Translations under genes and position numbers: made by a program
The notes under the pieces: generated by a model
Told to the model about the DNA's origin: nothing
The model's database searches: none
Seen by the model: the letters and a program-made list of their open reading frames with translations, nothing else
NCBI RefSeq assembly: GCF_027307225.1
Contig: NZ_DAHUXJ010000116.1
Location: forward strand, 1 to 64,000
Source: Bradyrhizobium sp.
Lineage (GTDB): Bacteria; Pseudomonadota; Alphaproteobacteria; Rhizobiales; Xanthobacteraceae
Length of the DNA stretch: 64,000 bases
Direction: 5' to 3'
Shown: positions 1 to 9,811 of the stretch, piece by piece
Numbering within the stretch: position 1 is the stretch's first letter
Layout: each line of letters begins with the position of its first letter

Positions 1-301
1 GACTGATCTGACTCACGATTCTCGAAAATCGCCTTTTCCGCTACTGGACACGCAGTTCGCTGCTGTGGAGCTTCGAATCGAATCACAAATTGGATGATTT
101 GTGAACATCGGCGCGGCCAATCACATGGACACTTTTGGCAAGCGAATTTCGCCTCAAGTGATTCAAGAGATTCGGTTTTCTGCGTGTCGCGGCCGCAAAC
201 TTCAGTCTAAAAGCCCCCACCCCGGCTCGCTCGGAGCGCAGAGCGCTCCTGAGCTCGCCGACCCTCCCCACGCTTTCGCGGGGGAGGGATAAGAAAGCCC
301 G
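1..301. other. Intergenic region downstream of the sugar ABC operon
   Basis: No convincing gene is present. The two short ORFs here lack a family match and a ribosome binding site. The stretch contains a perfect 8-bp inverted repeat near base 83. At about 215-290 there is a GC-rich palindromic block (CCCTCCCC...GGGGGAGGG) that resembles dispersed repeats of this bacterial group and could also help end transcription of the minus-strand operon that stops at 302. Confidence 0.5.
83..104. promoter_or_regulatory. Perfect inverted repeat TCACAAAT-N6-ATTTGTGA
   Basis: Two 8-base arms separated by six bases are exact reverse complements. The AT-rich arms and 22-bp span look like a dimeric repressor operator (GntR or LacI style) rather than a terminator, because no T-run follows. 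The gene it would control lies outside the window or is not recognisable. This is a structural observation only. Confidence 0.4.
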
Positions 302-1839
<1,538 letters not shown>

Positions 1840-1843
<4 letters not shown>

Positions 1844-2955
1844 CGCAGCTCTCCGGTGTGCAGGAGCAAACGCGCCGCACCGCGCGCCGCGATGACGACG
1901 CCATATTGCGTGTCGCAGGCGCCGGTCACGCCGTGGAAGCGGCCGCCGGCCCGGCTGTGCAGGCTGTCGGTGGCATTGCCGTCGCCGTCGAGATGAACCA
2001 GAAAGCCGTAAGAGCGCGGCGGCGCCCAGGGCTTCTGGATGCCGAGCGCTTTCACGCCACCGATCTGCATCGGCTCGAGACAATCGCTGCCGCCGGCAAA
2101 CGCCGGCGCGATCCAGTAGTCCGGCGCCATGGTCTCGATCATGTCCTTGCGGAAGTCGTCTTCGTTGAGCACGAAATCGATCAGATGCGTGCGCCGTGCG
2201 AACACGCCCAGGAACAAGCCGCCATGGGCGTCGAGATGCAGCCGCGCCGGATAACCGGGCAAATTGGGTGCAACGACTTCGCGCGGGCCGATACCGTTTG
2301 CGGTCAGCGCAAAGCGGCTCAATCGATGCGCCCAGCTTTCCGCGAGCCAGAGCCGTTTTCCATCCGCCGAGACCGCAACGCCATAGGGGTAGGGCAGGTC
2401 GTTCAACAACACCCGCGCATTGCCGAGATCAGGACCGCAGACAACAAGGCGTCCGTTGCTGCGCTTTTCCATCAGATCGTGCCGCCACTGACCGGGCGCG
2501 CGGCCGGTAGAGCCTTCGACCACGAAGATGCGTCCGTCCGGTGCTGCCGTCACTGCGGTGAGCCCGGCAAAGCCGCGCCCGTCAGCGGATTCCAGCCAGC
2601 GCGGACTGGGACGAGCCGGATCGAGCGCGGCGAGCCCGCGGCCGGCGACACACACGAGAAGCCTTCCGTCGGGATGGATCGCGAGGGCGCCGGCGTCGCC
2701 TTCGAACTCGGCGACGAGGCTGCGCTCGCCGAGGCCGTTGCCGCTGAGCTTCAAGACCTTCTTGCCGGCGGAGACGTAGACGCTGCCGTCCTTGGCCACG
2801 ATCACATCGTCGAGGCCGGGCAGTGGATCGCCGATCGGCGCGCAGGCATCGAGGCGATCATTGGGGCTGAGCGCGCCGTCGAGCGGCGGAATGGCGTTCT
2901 GCACCCCGTCGCGGTCGACGACGCTGCGGATGTCGCGCAACAGATGATCGAACAT
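1840..2955 (-). CDS. SMP-30/gluconolactonase-like beta-propeller protein
   Basis: A 371-aa protein without a signal peptide, so probably cytoplasmic. It contains repeated beta-propeller phrases (PDGRIFVVEGS, YPYGVAVSADGKRLWLAES) typical of the SMP-30/strictosidine-synthase-like superfamily, many of whose members are metal-dependent lactonases. It starts 4 bp after the stop of the permease fusion gene and overlaps the ATPase start by 4 bp, so it is translated with the transporter. A role in hydrolysing a sugar lactone brought in by this transporter is a reasonable inference, but the substrate is unknown. The start at MFDHLLRD was chosen because the upstream extension is coding sequence of the previous gene. 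Confidence 0.85.
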
Positions 2956-2959
2956 TGCG

Positions 2960-5107
2960 CTATCCTCTTGCCGGGCTCTTGATGCGGCTCTTGGCGCCCC
3001 AATAGGCGTCATAGCCGCTCCATGTTTCGTCGACGCCGTCGAGCTTGATGCGGCCGATCCGGTTGTTCTCAAGCCCGCCAAGATAGAGATAGCCCTGGTG
3101 CTCGCGCATCGAGGTCAGCGTCGAATGCGAAATCCCGGTCGGATCCCACCAGGATTCCAGCGCCTCGCCGGCTTCATTGAACTTCAGCACGCAGCCATGG
3201 TTGAGCGCCGGTGCCAGCCATTCGTCGGCCGGCACCTGCTTGACCATGCGCAGGCGGAAGCCCGGCTTGCGCGCGGCAAGGTCGAAGGTCGGCGTGCGGA
3301 TACCGACCAGCGCCAGCCAGTAATTTCCATCCGAAGCGCGGTTGATGTTGTCGGGATTGCCCGGCAATTCGTCGATCAGGATCTCGGTGCGGCCTTTCTT
3401 CGGGCCCTCGATCCAGTAGCGGAAGATCTTGCAGAGTGACGTGCTCGCGATCAGCACCGACTTGCCGTCATGCGAGACGCAGACGCCGTTCGGAAAATAG
3501 AAATGATTGATCACCGTGCGCGTGGTCTTGGTGGCGGGATCGTAGCAGACCACGCGTCCGTTCGGCCGCGCCTCGATGATGTCGAGCGTGTTGGTCGTCA
3601 TCTCGTAGCGCGTGGTGCAATCGCTGAAATAGATCTTGCCGTCGGGCGCGATGTCGAGGTCGTCGGCCATGCGCAGCCGTGAATCGTCGTTGAGCTTGTA
3701 CCAGGTGCGGTTGGTCTCATCGGTGACCTTGAAGACGTTACCTTCCGGCGCAACGCCGTAGACGCCCATGCCGGCGACCGCGACGATCAGGTTCTCGTCG
3801 CGATCGAACTGCATGCCGAGCGGCCGCCCGCCGATATGGGCGAATACCTCGCGCTTCTCGAAATTCGGCCCCGAAAAACGGATGACATTGCCGTCGCGGG
3901 TCGAGCCATAGAGGCGGCCCTGGCGGTCGAGGATGACGTCCTCCGGTCCCTCGACCTGGTCGAGGCCGATCGCCTGCGCTTTGATCAGGCGGTCGTTCTG
4001 CGCGTAGGGCGAATTCGCGCCCGGTTGCACCGACGGCGCCGGCGACAACGCGACAAAGGCCGGATTGACGTAGATCTTCTGGATCGCCTTGCCGCGGTTC
4101 TTCGACCATTTGACGTCGATGCCGACCGCAGCGAGCAGGATCAGCCCGGTCACCGCCGAGGTGACATAGCCGGGGATGCCCATGCGCACGAGGCCGTTGG
4201 TCAACAGGAAGATGATCAGCGCGCCGATCATCGCGCGCCACACCGTGCCCTTGCCGCCGGCGAGCGACACGCCGCCGAGCACCACGGCGGTCAGTGCCTG
4301 AAACTCCCAGCCGACGCCGGTGGTCGAATCCGTGCTCGCCTGCCGCGCCGCGTAGAAGATGCCGCTTGCCGCGCACAGCACGCCCGACAGCACATAGGTC
4401 ATGAACAGCATGAAGCGGACGCGGATGCCGGCATGCCGCGCCGCCTTGCGGCTCGCGCCGATCGCGGTCAGGTGCCAGCCATAGCGCGAGCGCGACAGGA
4501 AGATGTGGCAGACCAGCAGCACGACGAACAGCGTGGCCGCGTTGATGGGAATGCCGAGCACGCTGCCGCCGCCGATGAAATCCCAGGCGTCGCTGTCGAC
4601 CGAATTGGTCGCGAACACCTGCGCATAGCCGGTGTTGAGCAGGTTGACCGAGGCGCGCAGGATAATCAGCGTCACCAGCGTGGTGAGGAATGGCCGCGTC
4701 TTCAGAAAGCCGATCAGAAGACCGTTGATGCTGCCGAGCACGCCGCCGACGGCGAGCGTTGCCACGATCACGCCGCCGACCGGCCATTCCTGCACCAGCA
4801 GGAAATAAAGCGCCGAAAAGTTGCACAGCGCGAAGATCGCGCCGACCGAGAGGTCAATGCCGCCCGAGATCAGGCAAAATCCCATCGCCAGCGCGACAAA
4901 GCCGAACTCGGCGAACAGCCGCAGCAGCGACAGCATGTTTTGCATGGAAGCGTAGTTGGGGATCGTCAGCGCGAAATAGACCCACAGGCCGATCATCACC
5001 GTGAAGGGAATGACGGGCTCGAACCATTGCTTCAGCAATAACTCGGACAGCAACAGACGGGGCGAAAACCGCCGCACCGACGTCGCAAGCGTATCCATCG
5101 TCGACAT
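2960..5107 (-). CDS. RbsC-like sugar permease fused to an SMP-30-like domain
   Basis: A 715-aa fusion. Residues 1-335 are a BPD_transp_2 permease with about 8-10 hydrophobic helices and the family phrase SGGIDLSVGA (81-90). A linker rich in Pro/Ala/Ser (about 336-372) leads to a second, different SMP-30-like propeller (about 375-705) with VEGPEDVILDRQGRLYGS and FPNGVCVSHDGKSVLIAS. The usual permease length is about 330 aa, so the C-terminal half is an extra domain, and the frame is continuous. Since the permease C-terminus is normally cytoplasmic, the propeller would sit at the cytoplasmic mouth of the channel. ATG at 5107 is preceded by GAGGAG; the Met at codon 4 is an alternative. It follows the binding-protein gene after a strong hairpin. 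Confidence 0.9.
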   Translation of the reverse strand: MSTMDTLATSVRRFSPRLLLSELLLKQWFEPVIPFTVMIGLWVYFALTIPNYASMQNMLSLLRLFAEFGFVALAMGFCLISGGIDLSVGAIFALCNFSALYFLLVQEWPVGGVIVATLAVGGVLGSINGLLIGFLKTRPFLTTLVTLIILRASVNLLNTGYAQVFATNSVDSDAWDFIGGGSVLGIPINAATLFVVLLVCHIFLSRSRYGWHLTAIGASRKAARHAGIRVRFMLFMTYVLSGVLCAASGIFYAARQASTDSTTGVGWEFQALTAVVLGGVSLAGGKGTVWRAMIGALIIFLLTNGLVRMGIPGYVTSAVTGLILLAAVGIDVKWSKNRGKAIQKIYVNPAFVALSPAPSVQPGANSPYAQNDRLIKAQAIGLDQVEGPEDVILDRQGRLYGSTRDGNVIRFSGPNFEKREVFAHIGGRPLGMQFDRDENLIVAVAGMGVYGVAPEGNVFKVTDETNRTWYKLNDDSRLRMADDLDIAPDGKIYFSDCTTRYEMTTNTLDIIEARPNGRVVCYDPATKTTRTVINHFYFPNGVCVSHDGKSVLIASTSLCKIFRYWIEGPKKGRTEILIDELPGNPDNINRASDGNYWLALVGIRTPTFDLAARKPGFRLRMVKQVPADEWLAPALNHGCVLKFNEAGEALESWWDPTGISHSTLTSMREHQGYLYLGGLENNRIGRIKLDGVDETWSGYDAYWGAKSRIKSPARG

Positions 5108-5133
5108 GTTCGAAAGGACTCCTCGGGCGCCGT

Positions 5134-5156
5134 CCGGCGCGCGTCCCGCGCGCCGG
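5134..5156 (-). promoter_or_regulatory. Strong intercistronic hairpin after the binding-protein gene
   Basis: A perfect 10-bp GC stem with a 3-base loop (CCGGCGCGCG-3-CGCGCGCCGG) lies between the binding-protein stop and the permease ribosome binding site. No T-run follows on the minus strand, so it is more likely an mRNA stabiliser or partial terminator. Such a hairpin commonly lets the periplasmic binding protein be made in excess of the membrane subunits. Confidence 0.6.
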
Positions 5157-5171
5157 GTCGGGGTTCGCTGG

Positions 5172-6194
5172 CTAGCTCTTCTTGGGAAGAGCGAAGCAGT
5201 TGGCGCCTTTGGCGTTGGTCTTATCGAGCCAGATCGGCTGCGTGTAGTATTCGAGGTTCTTGGTGCCGGGCTTCTCGCCGGATTCCAGAAGCGTCTCGGC
5301 CGCCATCATCAGGTCGTGGCCCTGTTCGGTCGCCTTGTAGCTCAGGAATTTGTAGAAATTGCCCGAGTTGACCTGGTCGCAGTCGAGCTGCGAGCCTTCG
5401 CCCGAAGCGTAGACCTTCACCTGGTCGATCTTGCCGGCATTCTTGATCGCCTGCGCCGCGCCCGATTCCATGATGCCCCAGAAGCCGATGCTGGCGCAGA
5501 GGTCCGGATGCTGCTGGATCACGGTTGCGGTCACGTTGAGCGCGGTGTTGGCGTCCCAGTTCGCCGCCTGGTTGGAGACGACCTTGATATTGGAGTCCTT
5601 GTTGAGGACCTCCATGATGCCGCCGACCTGGTCGACGCTGGCGGCTGCGGTCAATTCCCCTTGCACGATCTGCACCTTGCCGGACTTGCCCGAGCCGGTG
5701 CCGCACTGCTTGACGACGTCGGTCGCGAGCAGTTTGCCGATCTCATGCCAGTCGGCGCCGACGAACGCGCCGGACTTGTAGTTCGAGGACATGTTGATCT
5801 GGATGACGTGCGTGCCCTGCTGCTCGGCGCGCTTCAGGTCCTTCATCAGGAGCGTGACGCTCGGATTTTGCACGATCAGCACGTCCGGCTTTTGATCGAC
5901 CAGCGCCGTCAGCGCCTGCTGCATGGCGGCCGGATTGTTGTTGGGATCGCGCACCTCGAACTTCATGCCGCGCCATTCGGCTTCTTCCTTCACCACGCGG
6001 CCCCACTCGTCGGATAGCGGCACGCCGAGCGCGATCGGCAGGTAGGCGATGGTCTTGCCCTGCAAGGCCTTGTCATAGGATGTGCGGAGCTCGCGCGCCG
6101 TCTTGGTCCCGCTCTCCTGCGCTGCGGCCCACATCGGCAGTGCGGCCAATGCCGCTCCCGCGAACAAGAACGCCCAGATCTTTGTCATCTTCAT
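5172..6194 (-). CDS. Periplasmic sugar-binding protein of ABC transporter (RbsB-like)
   Basis: A 340-aa protein with a classic Sec signal peptide (basic start MKMTK, hydrophobic stretch, AAA-type cleavage near residue 25). The mature part has the type-I periplasmic-binding fold pattern: an opening strand (KTIAYLPIALGVPLSDEW), DPNNNPAAMQQALTALVDQKPD, and a hinge-side phrase CASIGFWGIMESGAAQAI. It captures the solute and hands it to the two permeases. GGGAGG six bases before the ATG at 6194 supports the start; a second Met two codons later is possible. It is gene 2 of the operon, 52 bp after the first permease gene. The ligand cannot be named; the SMP-30 neighbours hint at a sugar or sugar lactone. 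Confidence 0.9.
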   Translation of the reverse strand: MKMTKIWAFLFAGAALAALPMWAAAQESGTKTARELRTSYDKALQGKTIAYLPIALGVPLSDEWGRVVKEEAEWRGMKFEVRDPNNNPAAMQQALTALVDQKPDVLIVQNPSVTLLMKDLKRAEQQGTHVIQINMSSNYKSGAFVGADWHEIGKLLATDVVKQCGTGSGKSGKVQIVQGELTAAASVDQVGGIMEVLNKDSNIKVVSNQAANWDANTALNVTATVIQQHPDLCASIGFWGIMESGAAQAIKNAGKIDQVKVYASGEGSQLDCDQVNSGNFYKFLSYKATEQGHDLMMAAETLLESGEKPGTKNLEYYTQPIWLDKTNAKGANCFALPKKS

Positions 6195-6246
6195 CGCCGT
6201 CCTCCCTGTTGGTTTTGGTTCATTTCACTTCGTTGCGAGAAACTCG

Positions 6247-7281
6247 TTAATCGCCCTGCCGCGCGGTTTCCTCGTCGCGGGGATGCAGCCAGTTGTCGAG
6301 CACGATGGCCGCAAGCAGCACGATGCCCTTGATGATGTTCTGGACCTCGGTGTTGACGTCCATGATGGTGAAGGCGTTGAGCAGCGTGCCGATCAGAACG
6401 CAGCCGACCACGACGCTGAACACGCTGCCGCGCCCGCCGATCAGGCTGATGCCGCCGATCACGACCACCAGCACCACGTCGAAGATCATGGTGCCTTGCG
6501 TGATGGCCATCTGCATGCTGCCGGTGGTGCCGACCCAGACGAAGCCCGCAAGCCAGGCGAGGATCGCTACAATCACATATTCCAGCACGATCAGTGGCCG
6601 CAGCGCGACGCCGGAGAGCCGCGCAGCCTCGGGATTGTCACCCTGCGCGTAGATGAAGCGCCCGACCGAGGTGCGCGACAGGAAAAGCTGGATGACGATC
6701 GCCGCGAAAGCGAACACGAAGATCGGGACCGGCACGCCAAACAGGTGGCCGGCGCCGAGGTACATCAATCCCGGCGCATCCTTCGGCGCATAGACGACCC
6801 AGGCCGGCGCAAACCAGAACGCAAGGCCGTAGATGACGAAGCCCGCGGCGAGCGTAACGAACAACGGCGGGGCCTCGACGAAGGCGATCATCACGCCGTT
6901 GATCGCGCCGATCGCAATCGCAAGCACGAGCGCGATCAGCACGGCCGATGGCGTGGACATGCCTCGCTGCATTTCGATCAGGGCAATCGACCACGATCCC
7001 GCCATGATCGCGACTTCGCTGAGGTCGATGCCGCGGCTGATGACGATCAGTCCCATGCCGAGACCGAGGATGCCGAGGATCGAGATGCTGCGCAGCAGGT
7101 TGAGAAGGTTCGAGACCGTGGCAAAACCGTTGAGCGTGAAACCGAACACGATCAACAGCGCGATCGTGATCGCGAGCACGATCTGTTCCTGATTGGTCTT
7201 TCCGAAACGGAAGCGAGGCAGACGCGTGGCGGCGAGCGACTGGTACGCTTGCGATCCAGCATCTTGCTGCGGCAAAGCCAT
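6247..7281 (-). CDS. RbsC-like sugar ABC permease
   Basis: A 344-aa BPD_transp_2 family inner-membrane permease with about ten hydrophobic segments, the family phrase SRGIDLSEVAIMAGSW and the cytoplasmic-loop motif GDNPEAARLSGV. It presumably pairs with the permease half of the fusion protein downstream to form a heterodimeric channel. The start MALPQQDAG at 7281 is preceded by GGAGG with good spacing, so the 402-aa ORF was trimmed. It is the first gene of the operon; the 242-bp gap upstream of it should hold the operon promoter, although I could not pick out a convincing -35/-10 pair. Confidence 0.92.
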   Translation of the reverse strand: MALPQQDAGSQAYQSLAATRLPRFRFGKTNQEQIVLAITIALLIVFGFTLNGFATVSNLLNLLRSISILGILGLGMGLIVISRGIDLSEVAIMAGSWSIALIEMQRGMSTPSAVLIALVLAIAIGAINGVMIAFVEAPPLFVTLAAGFVIYGLAFWFAPAWVVYAPKDAPGLMYLGAGHLFGVPVPIFVFAFAAIVIQLFLSRTSVGRFIYAQGDNPEAARLSGVALRPLIVLEYVIVAILAWLAGFVWVGTTGSMQMAITQGTMIFDVVLVVVIGGISLIGGRGSVFSVVVGCVLIGTLLNAFTIMDVNTEVQNIIKGIVLLAAIVLDNWLHPRDEETARQGD

Positions 7282-7523
7282 CGTTTCCTCCAAGGTATTT
7301 TTCTTGGAGTGTAAGAGCAGCGCTCGTTGTCGGTCAAATGGACTCGACGTTGCCGCGAAGGAACTCGCGTCGCAATTTCCGCTCAGTGAAATATGAAGGG
7401 TGCGCTCACCAAGGAGCCGCGCTGCGACCAGCGTGTGAGGAGATCGGCGGCACAAGCCAACCGATCGGCGCCGCCGGCTTCAATGGCGTCGTTATAATTC
7501 GTAGAAAACGACGGCCGCCGTCC

Positions 7524-8108
7524 TTACGGTTGATGCCGCCGCGTGATCGCGACCTGCGCGGCCTGCGTATAAAGGCTCGAGACCAGTTCGAGATGCGAGC
7601 CGGCTGCAACCGATTTGTCGGCCCAGCCCTCCAGCGCCTCCAGCATCGGCGGCAAGGTCGTGGCGCGTAGCGCCGCATAGGCCTCCGTGACGGAGTGGCC
7701 GGTGTCGGTGGCGCGGTAGCGCGTTTCCTTGCGCGACGACGACCCTTCGGTCTCGATCAGTCCGGCCTTCACCAGCTTGCGGGTGGCATATTGCATGTTG
7801 GGGACGTCGACGCGGTTAAGTAGCTGGCCGATCTCCGAAAGCCGCTTCGGCTCGTCGCCCATCCGGATCACGTTGAGCACGGCGACATCGTCGCCTGTCA
7901 GCGGCACATCGCAGACCGCGGCCAGGCACGAGGCCTTCCAGCGGTAATAGGCCTGCGCCAGCCGTTCCAGGCGGAATTCGAACTCCGACAGCCGCCGCTC
8001 GGTCTCGGTGCGCGCCAGATGCCAGGAGCCCGGCCGCTCGCCGGTCGCCGGCTTCGGTTTGACCGCCGGACCGGTTCGTTTTGCCGCGGCCTTTTGCGTC
8101 TTCCTCAA
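7524..8108 (-). CDS. Winged-helix (MarR-type) transcriptional regulator
   Basis: About 194 aa. After a basic N-terminal tail, residues about 40-180 (from this start) form a MarR-like winged helix: LTGDDVAVLNVIRMGDEPKRLSEIGQLLNR (helices), then YATRKLVKAGLIETEGSSSRKETRYRATDTG (recognition helix and wing). It likely regulates the sugar transporter operon 242 bp downstream on the same strand, but nothing in the sequence proves this. The ORF can be extended to ATG 8195, but that start lies inside a CTAG-bounded palindromic repeat; TTG at 8108 has GGGAG six bases upstream and is preferred here. The start is uncertain. Confidence 0.75.
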   Translation of the reverse strand: MRKTQKAAAKRTGPAVKPKPATGERPGSWHLARTETERRLSEFEFRLERLAQAYYRWKASCLAAVCDVPLTGDDVAVLNVIRMGDEPKRLSEIGQLLNRVDVPNMQYATRKLVKAGLIETEGSSSRKETRYRATDTGHSVTEAYAALRATTLPPMLEALEGWADKSVAAGSHLELVSSLYTQAAQVAITRRHQP

Positions 8109-8163
8109 CCTCGTCTCCCGATTTTCGCTTTCGATCAGTCGCTGGATCGGCCCTTTGGGCGGC

Positions 8164-8436
8164 CTAGTGGAGTGGATTTGACATTCGCTACCCACTTAGC
8201 CGCGAATTCGAAAAGCGAATGTCAAATCCCATACTCCGCTAGAGACTTGAATTTGCTAGTGGTCCTTTGATTCTAACATTCGCAAACGTGCCCGCTGAGA
8301 AGGGATGCGAATGTTAGAATCGGACCACTAGTGCCGAATCTACCCTATTTACAAGTTCGATTCTTACATTAAAAATTCAAGTAATAAAACATGATGAAAA
8401 GGCATGGCCCCTAGTACTTCGGAAAGTGGGCGCTAG
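8164..8436. repeat. Cluster of CTAG-bounded palindromic repeats (modules A, B and half of C)
   Basis: Module A (8164-8242) begins and ends with CTAG and folds as TTTGACATTCGCT...AGCGAATGTCAAA. After 13 bases, module B (8256-8331) also runs from CTAG to CTAG and folds as GATTCTAACATTCGCA...TGCGAATGTTAGAATC. At 8411-8436 there is only the right arm of a third module, C (ACTTCGGAAAGTGGGC), again with CTAG at both ends. The same modules recur elsewhere in the window in other combinations. No coding sequence lies between 8243 and 8508. Confidence 0.85.
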
Positions 8437-8508
8437 GTAGTCCATGCAAGGCGCCGCGCAGGCGTCTCAACGAGAAGCCGGCAAGGCTTCGAACCAGGGG
8501 AGGATTCG

Positions 8509-9741
8509 ATGGCGGGACAATGGATCGATATTGCGGCCCAGGATGGCGGCAAGTTCAAAGGCTACCTCAGTGTCCCCGCCTCGGGCTCGGGCCCCGGCAT
8601 TCTGCTGTTGCAGGAGATCTTCGGGGTCAACAAGTCGATGCGCGAGACTGCCGACTACTACGCGGAAGAGGGTTATGTCGTGCTGGCGCCGGACCTGTTC
8701 TGGCGCATGGAGCCCGGCGTCGATCTCGGCTACGGCGAAGCCGACTTCGCCAAGGCGTTCGGCTACTTTCAGCGCTTCGACGTCAACCAGTCGATCAAGG
8801 ATTCCGCCGACGCGTTGAAGGTGTTGCGCGCGCGAAGCGAATGCAAAGGCAAGGTCGGCGCACTCGGCTTCTGCCTCGGCGGCAAGCTCGCTTATCTCGT
8901 CGCCGCGCGCACCGATGTCGATTGCGCGGTCAGCTATTACGGCGTCGGTCTCGAGGCCGATATCGCGGAAGCGGGCAAGGTCAAGGGGCCGATGGTCTTC
9001 CATTTCGCGGAGCTCGACAAATACGCGCCGGCTGAGGCGCGCGAGCAGGTCAAAGCCGCCTTCAAGGGGCGCTCCGACGTCGAATTCTATCTCTATCCCG
9101 GCTGCGACCACGCCTTCGCCGCGCCAGAACGCACGAGCTTCAACAAGCCGGCGACGTTGATGGCGCATTCGCGCTCGATCGCCCTGTTCCGCAAGGTGCT
9201 CGGTCCGCACTACGATCTCTCGTCGCTGTGGGACCGCCATACCGAACTCGAATTCGCAACGCGCTCGGCTGAACAGACCATGACGACCATGGTCGCCGAG
9301 CCCTATGTCAACCACATCCCGACCATGACCGGCGGCGTCGGCTATCGCGATCTCCTGCGCTTCTACAAGCACCATTTCATCCCGAAGACGCCGAAGGACA
9401 CCAAGCTGGTGCCGATCTCGCGCACCATCGGTGCCGATCGCATCGTCGACGAGATGCTGTTCTGCTTCACGCACGATATCGAGATCGACTGGATGCTGCC
9501 GGGCGTGCCGCCGACCGGCAAATATGTCGAGATCCCGCTGGTCGCGATCGTGCGCTTCCGCGGCGACAAGCTCTACAACGAGCACATCTACTGGGATCAG
9601 GCCTCGGTGCTGGTCCAGGTCGGCCTGCTCGATCCGAAGAAGCTTCCCGTCGCCGGTGTCGAAACCGCGAAAAAGCTCGTCGATGAAGCCTTGCCATCGA
9701 ACACGCTGATGGCGCGCTGGTCGGAGAGTTCGGGCAAATAA
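8509..9741 (+). CDS. Dienelactone hydrolase fused to a SnoaL/NTF2-like domain
   Basis: 410 aa. Residues 1-230 are a dienelactone-hydrolase alpha/beta-hydrolase domain: QEIFG (Glu36), nucleophile elbow GFCLGG (Cys122), Asp170 and His201 (CDHAF) form the expected Cys-Asp-His triad. Residues about 235-405 look like an NTF2/SnoaL-fold domain (RDLLRFYKHHFIP, IPLVAIVRFRGDKLYNEHIYWDQ). Single-domain dienelactone hydrolases are about 235 aa, so this is a two-domain form. It likely hydrolyses a lactone or ester in a catabolic route. It precedes a peptide-type ABC transporter on the same strand by 70-73 bp with a small hairpin between, so it may be co-regulated with that system. Confidence 0.9.
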   Translation: MAGQWIDIAAQDGGKFKGYLSVPASGSGPGILLLQEIFGVNKSMRETADYYAEEGYVVLAPDLFWRMEPGVDLGYGEADFAKAFGYFQRFDVNQSIKDSADALKVLRARSECKGKVGALGFCLGGKLAYLVAARTDVDCAVSYYGVGLEADIAEAGKVKGPMVFHFAELDKYAPAEAREQVKAAFKGRSDVEFYLYPGCDHAFAAPERTSFNKPATLMAHSRSIALFRKVLGPHYDLSSLWDRHTELEFATRSAEQTMTTMVAEPYVNHIPTMTGGVGYRDLLRFYKHHFIPKTPKDTKLVPISRTIGADRIVDEMLFCFTHDIEIDWMLPGVPPTGKYVEIPLVAIVRFRGDKLYNEHIYWDQASVLVQVGLLDPKKLPVAGVETAKKLVDEALPSNTLMARWSESSGK

Positions 9742-9746
9742 TCGAA

Positions 9747-9767
9747 ACGAGCCGGCTAGCGGCTCGT
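9747..9767 (+). promoter_or_regulatory. Short hairpin between hydrolase and ABC transporter genes
   Basis: ACGAGCCG and CGGCTCGT are perfect 8-bp arms around a 5-base loop, right after the hydrolase stop codon. There is no T-run, so this is at best a weak terminator or an mRNA processing element. Confidence 0.35.
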
Positions 9768-9811
9768 GGAAGTGTCGATGCAATCTGTCTCACAGCGTTG
9801 GGGTAACGATC

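Noticed and set aside
3836-5041. 401-aa ORF on the plus strand opposite the permease fusion
   Set aside because: Antisense shadow in a GC-rich gene; Asp/His/Arg-rich composition and no family features.
6082-7314. 410-aa plus-strand ORF
   Set aside because: Lies opposite two well-supported ABC genes and has a typical antisense composition (many Asp, His, Arg).
8164-8436. CRISPR array
   Set aside because: The repeats are single palindromes of differing sequence with no regular spacing, and no cas genes occur in the window.
8467-9783. 438-aa minus-strand ORF
   Set aside because: Antisense to the dienelactone hydrolase, whose catalytic residues are all in place on the plus strand.
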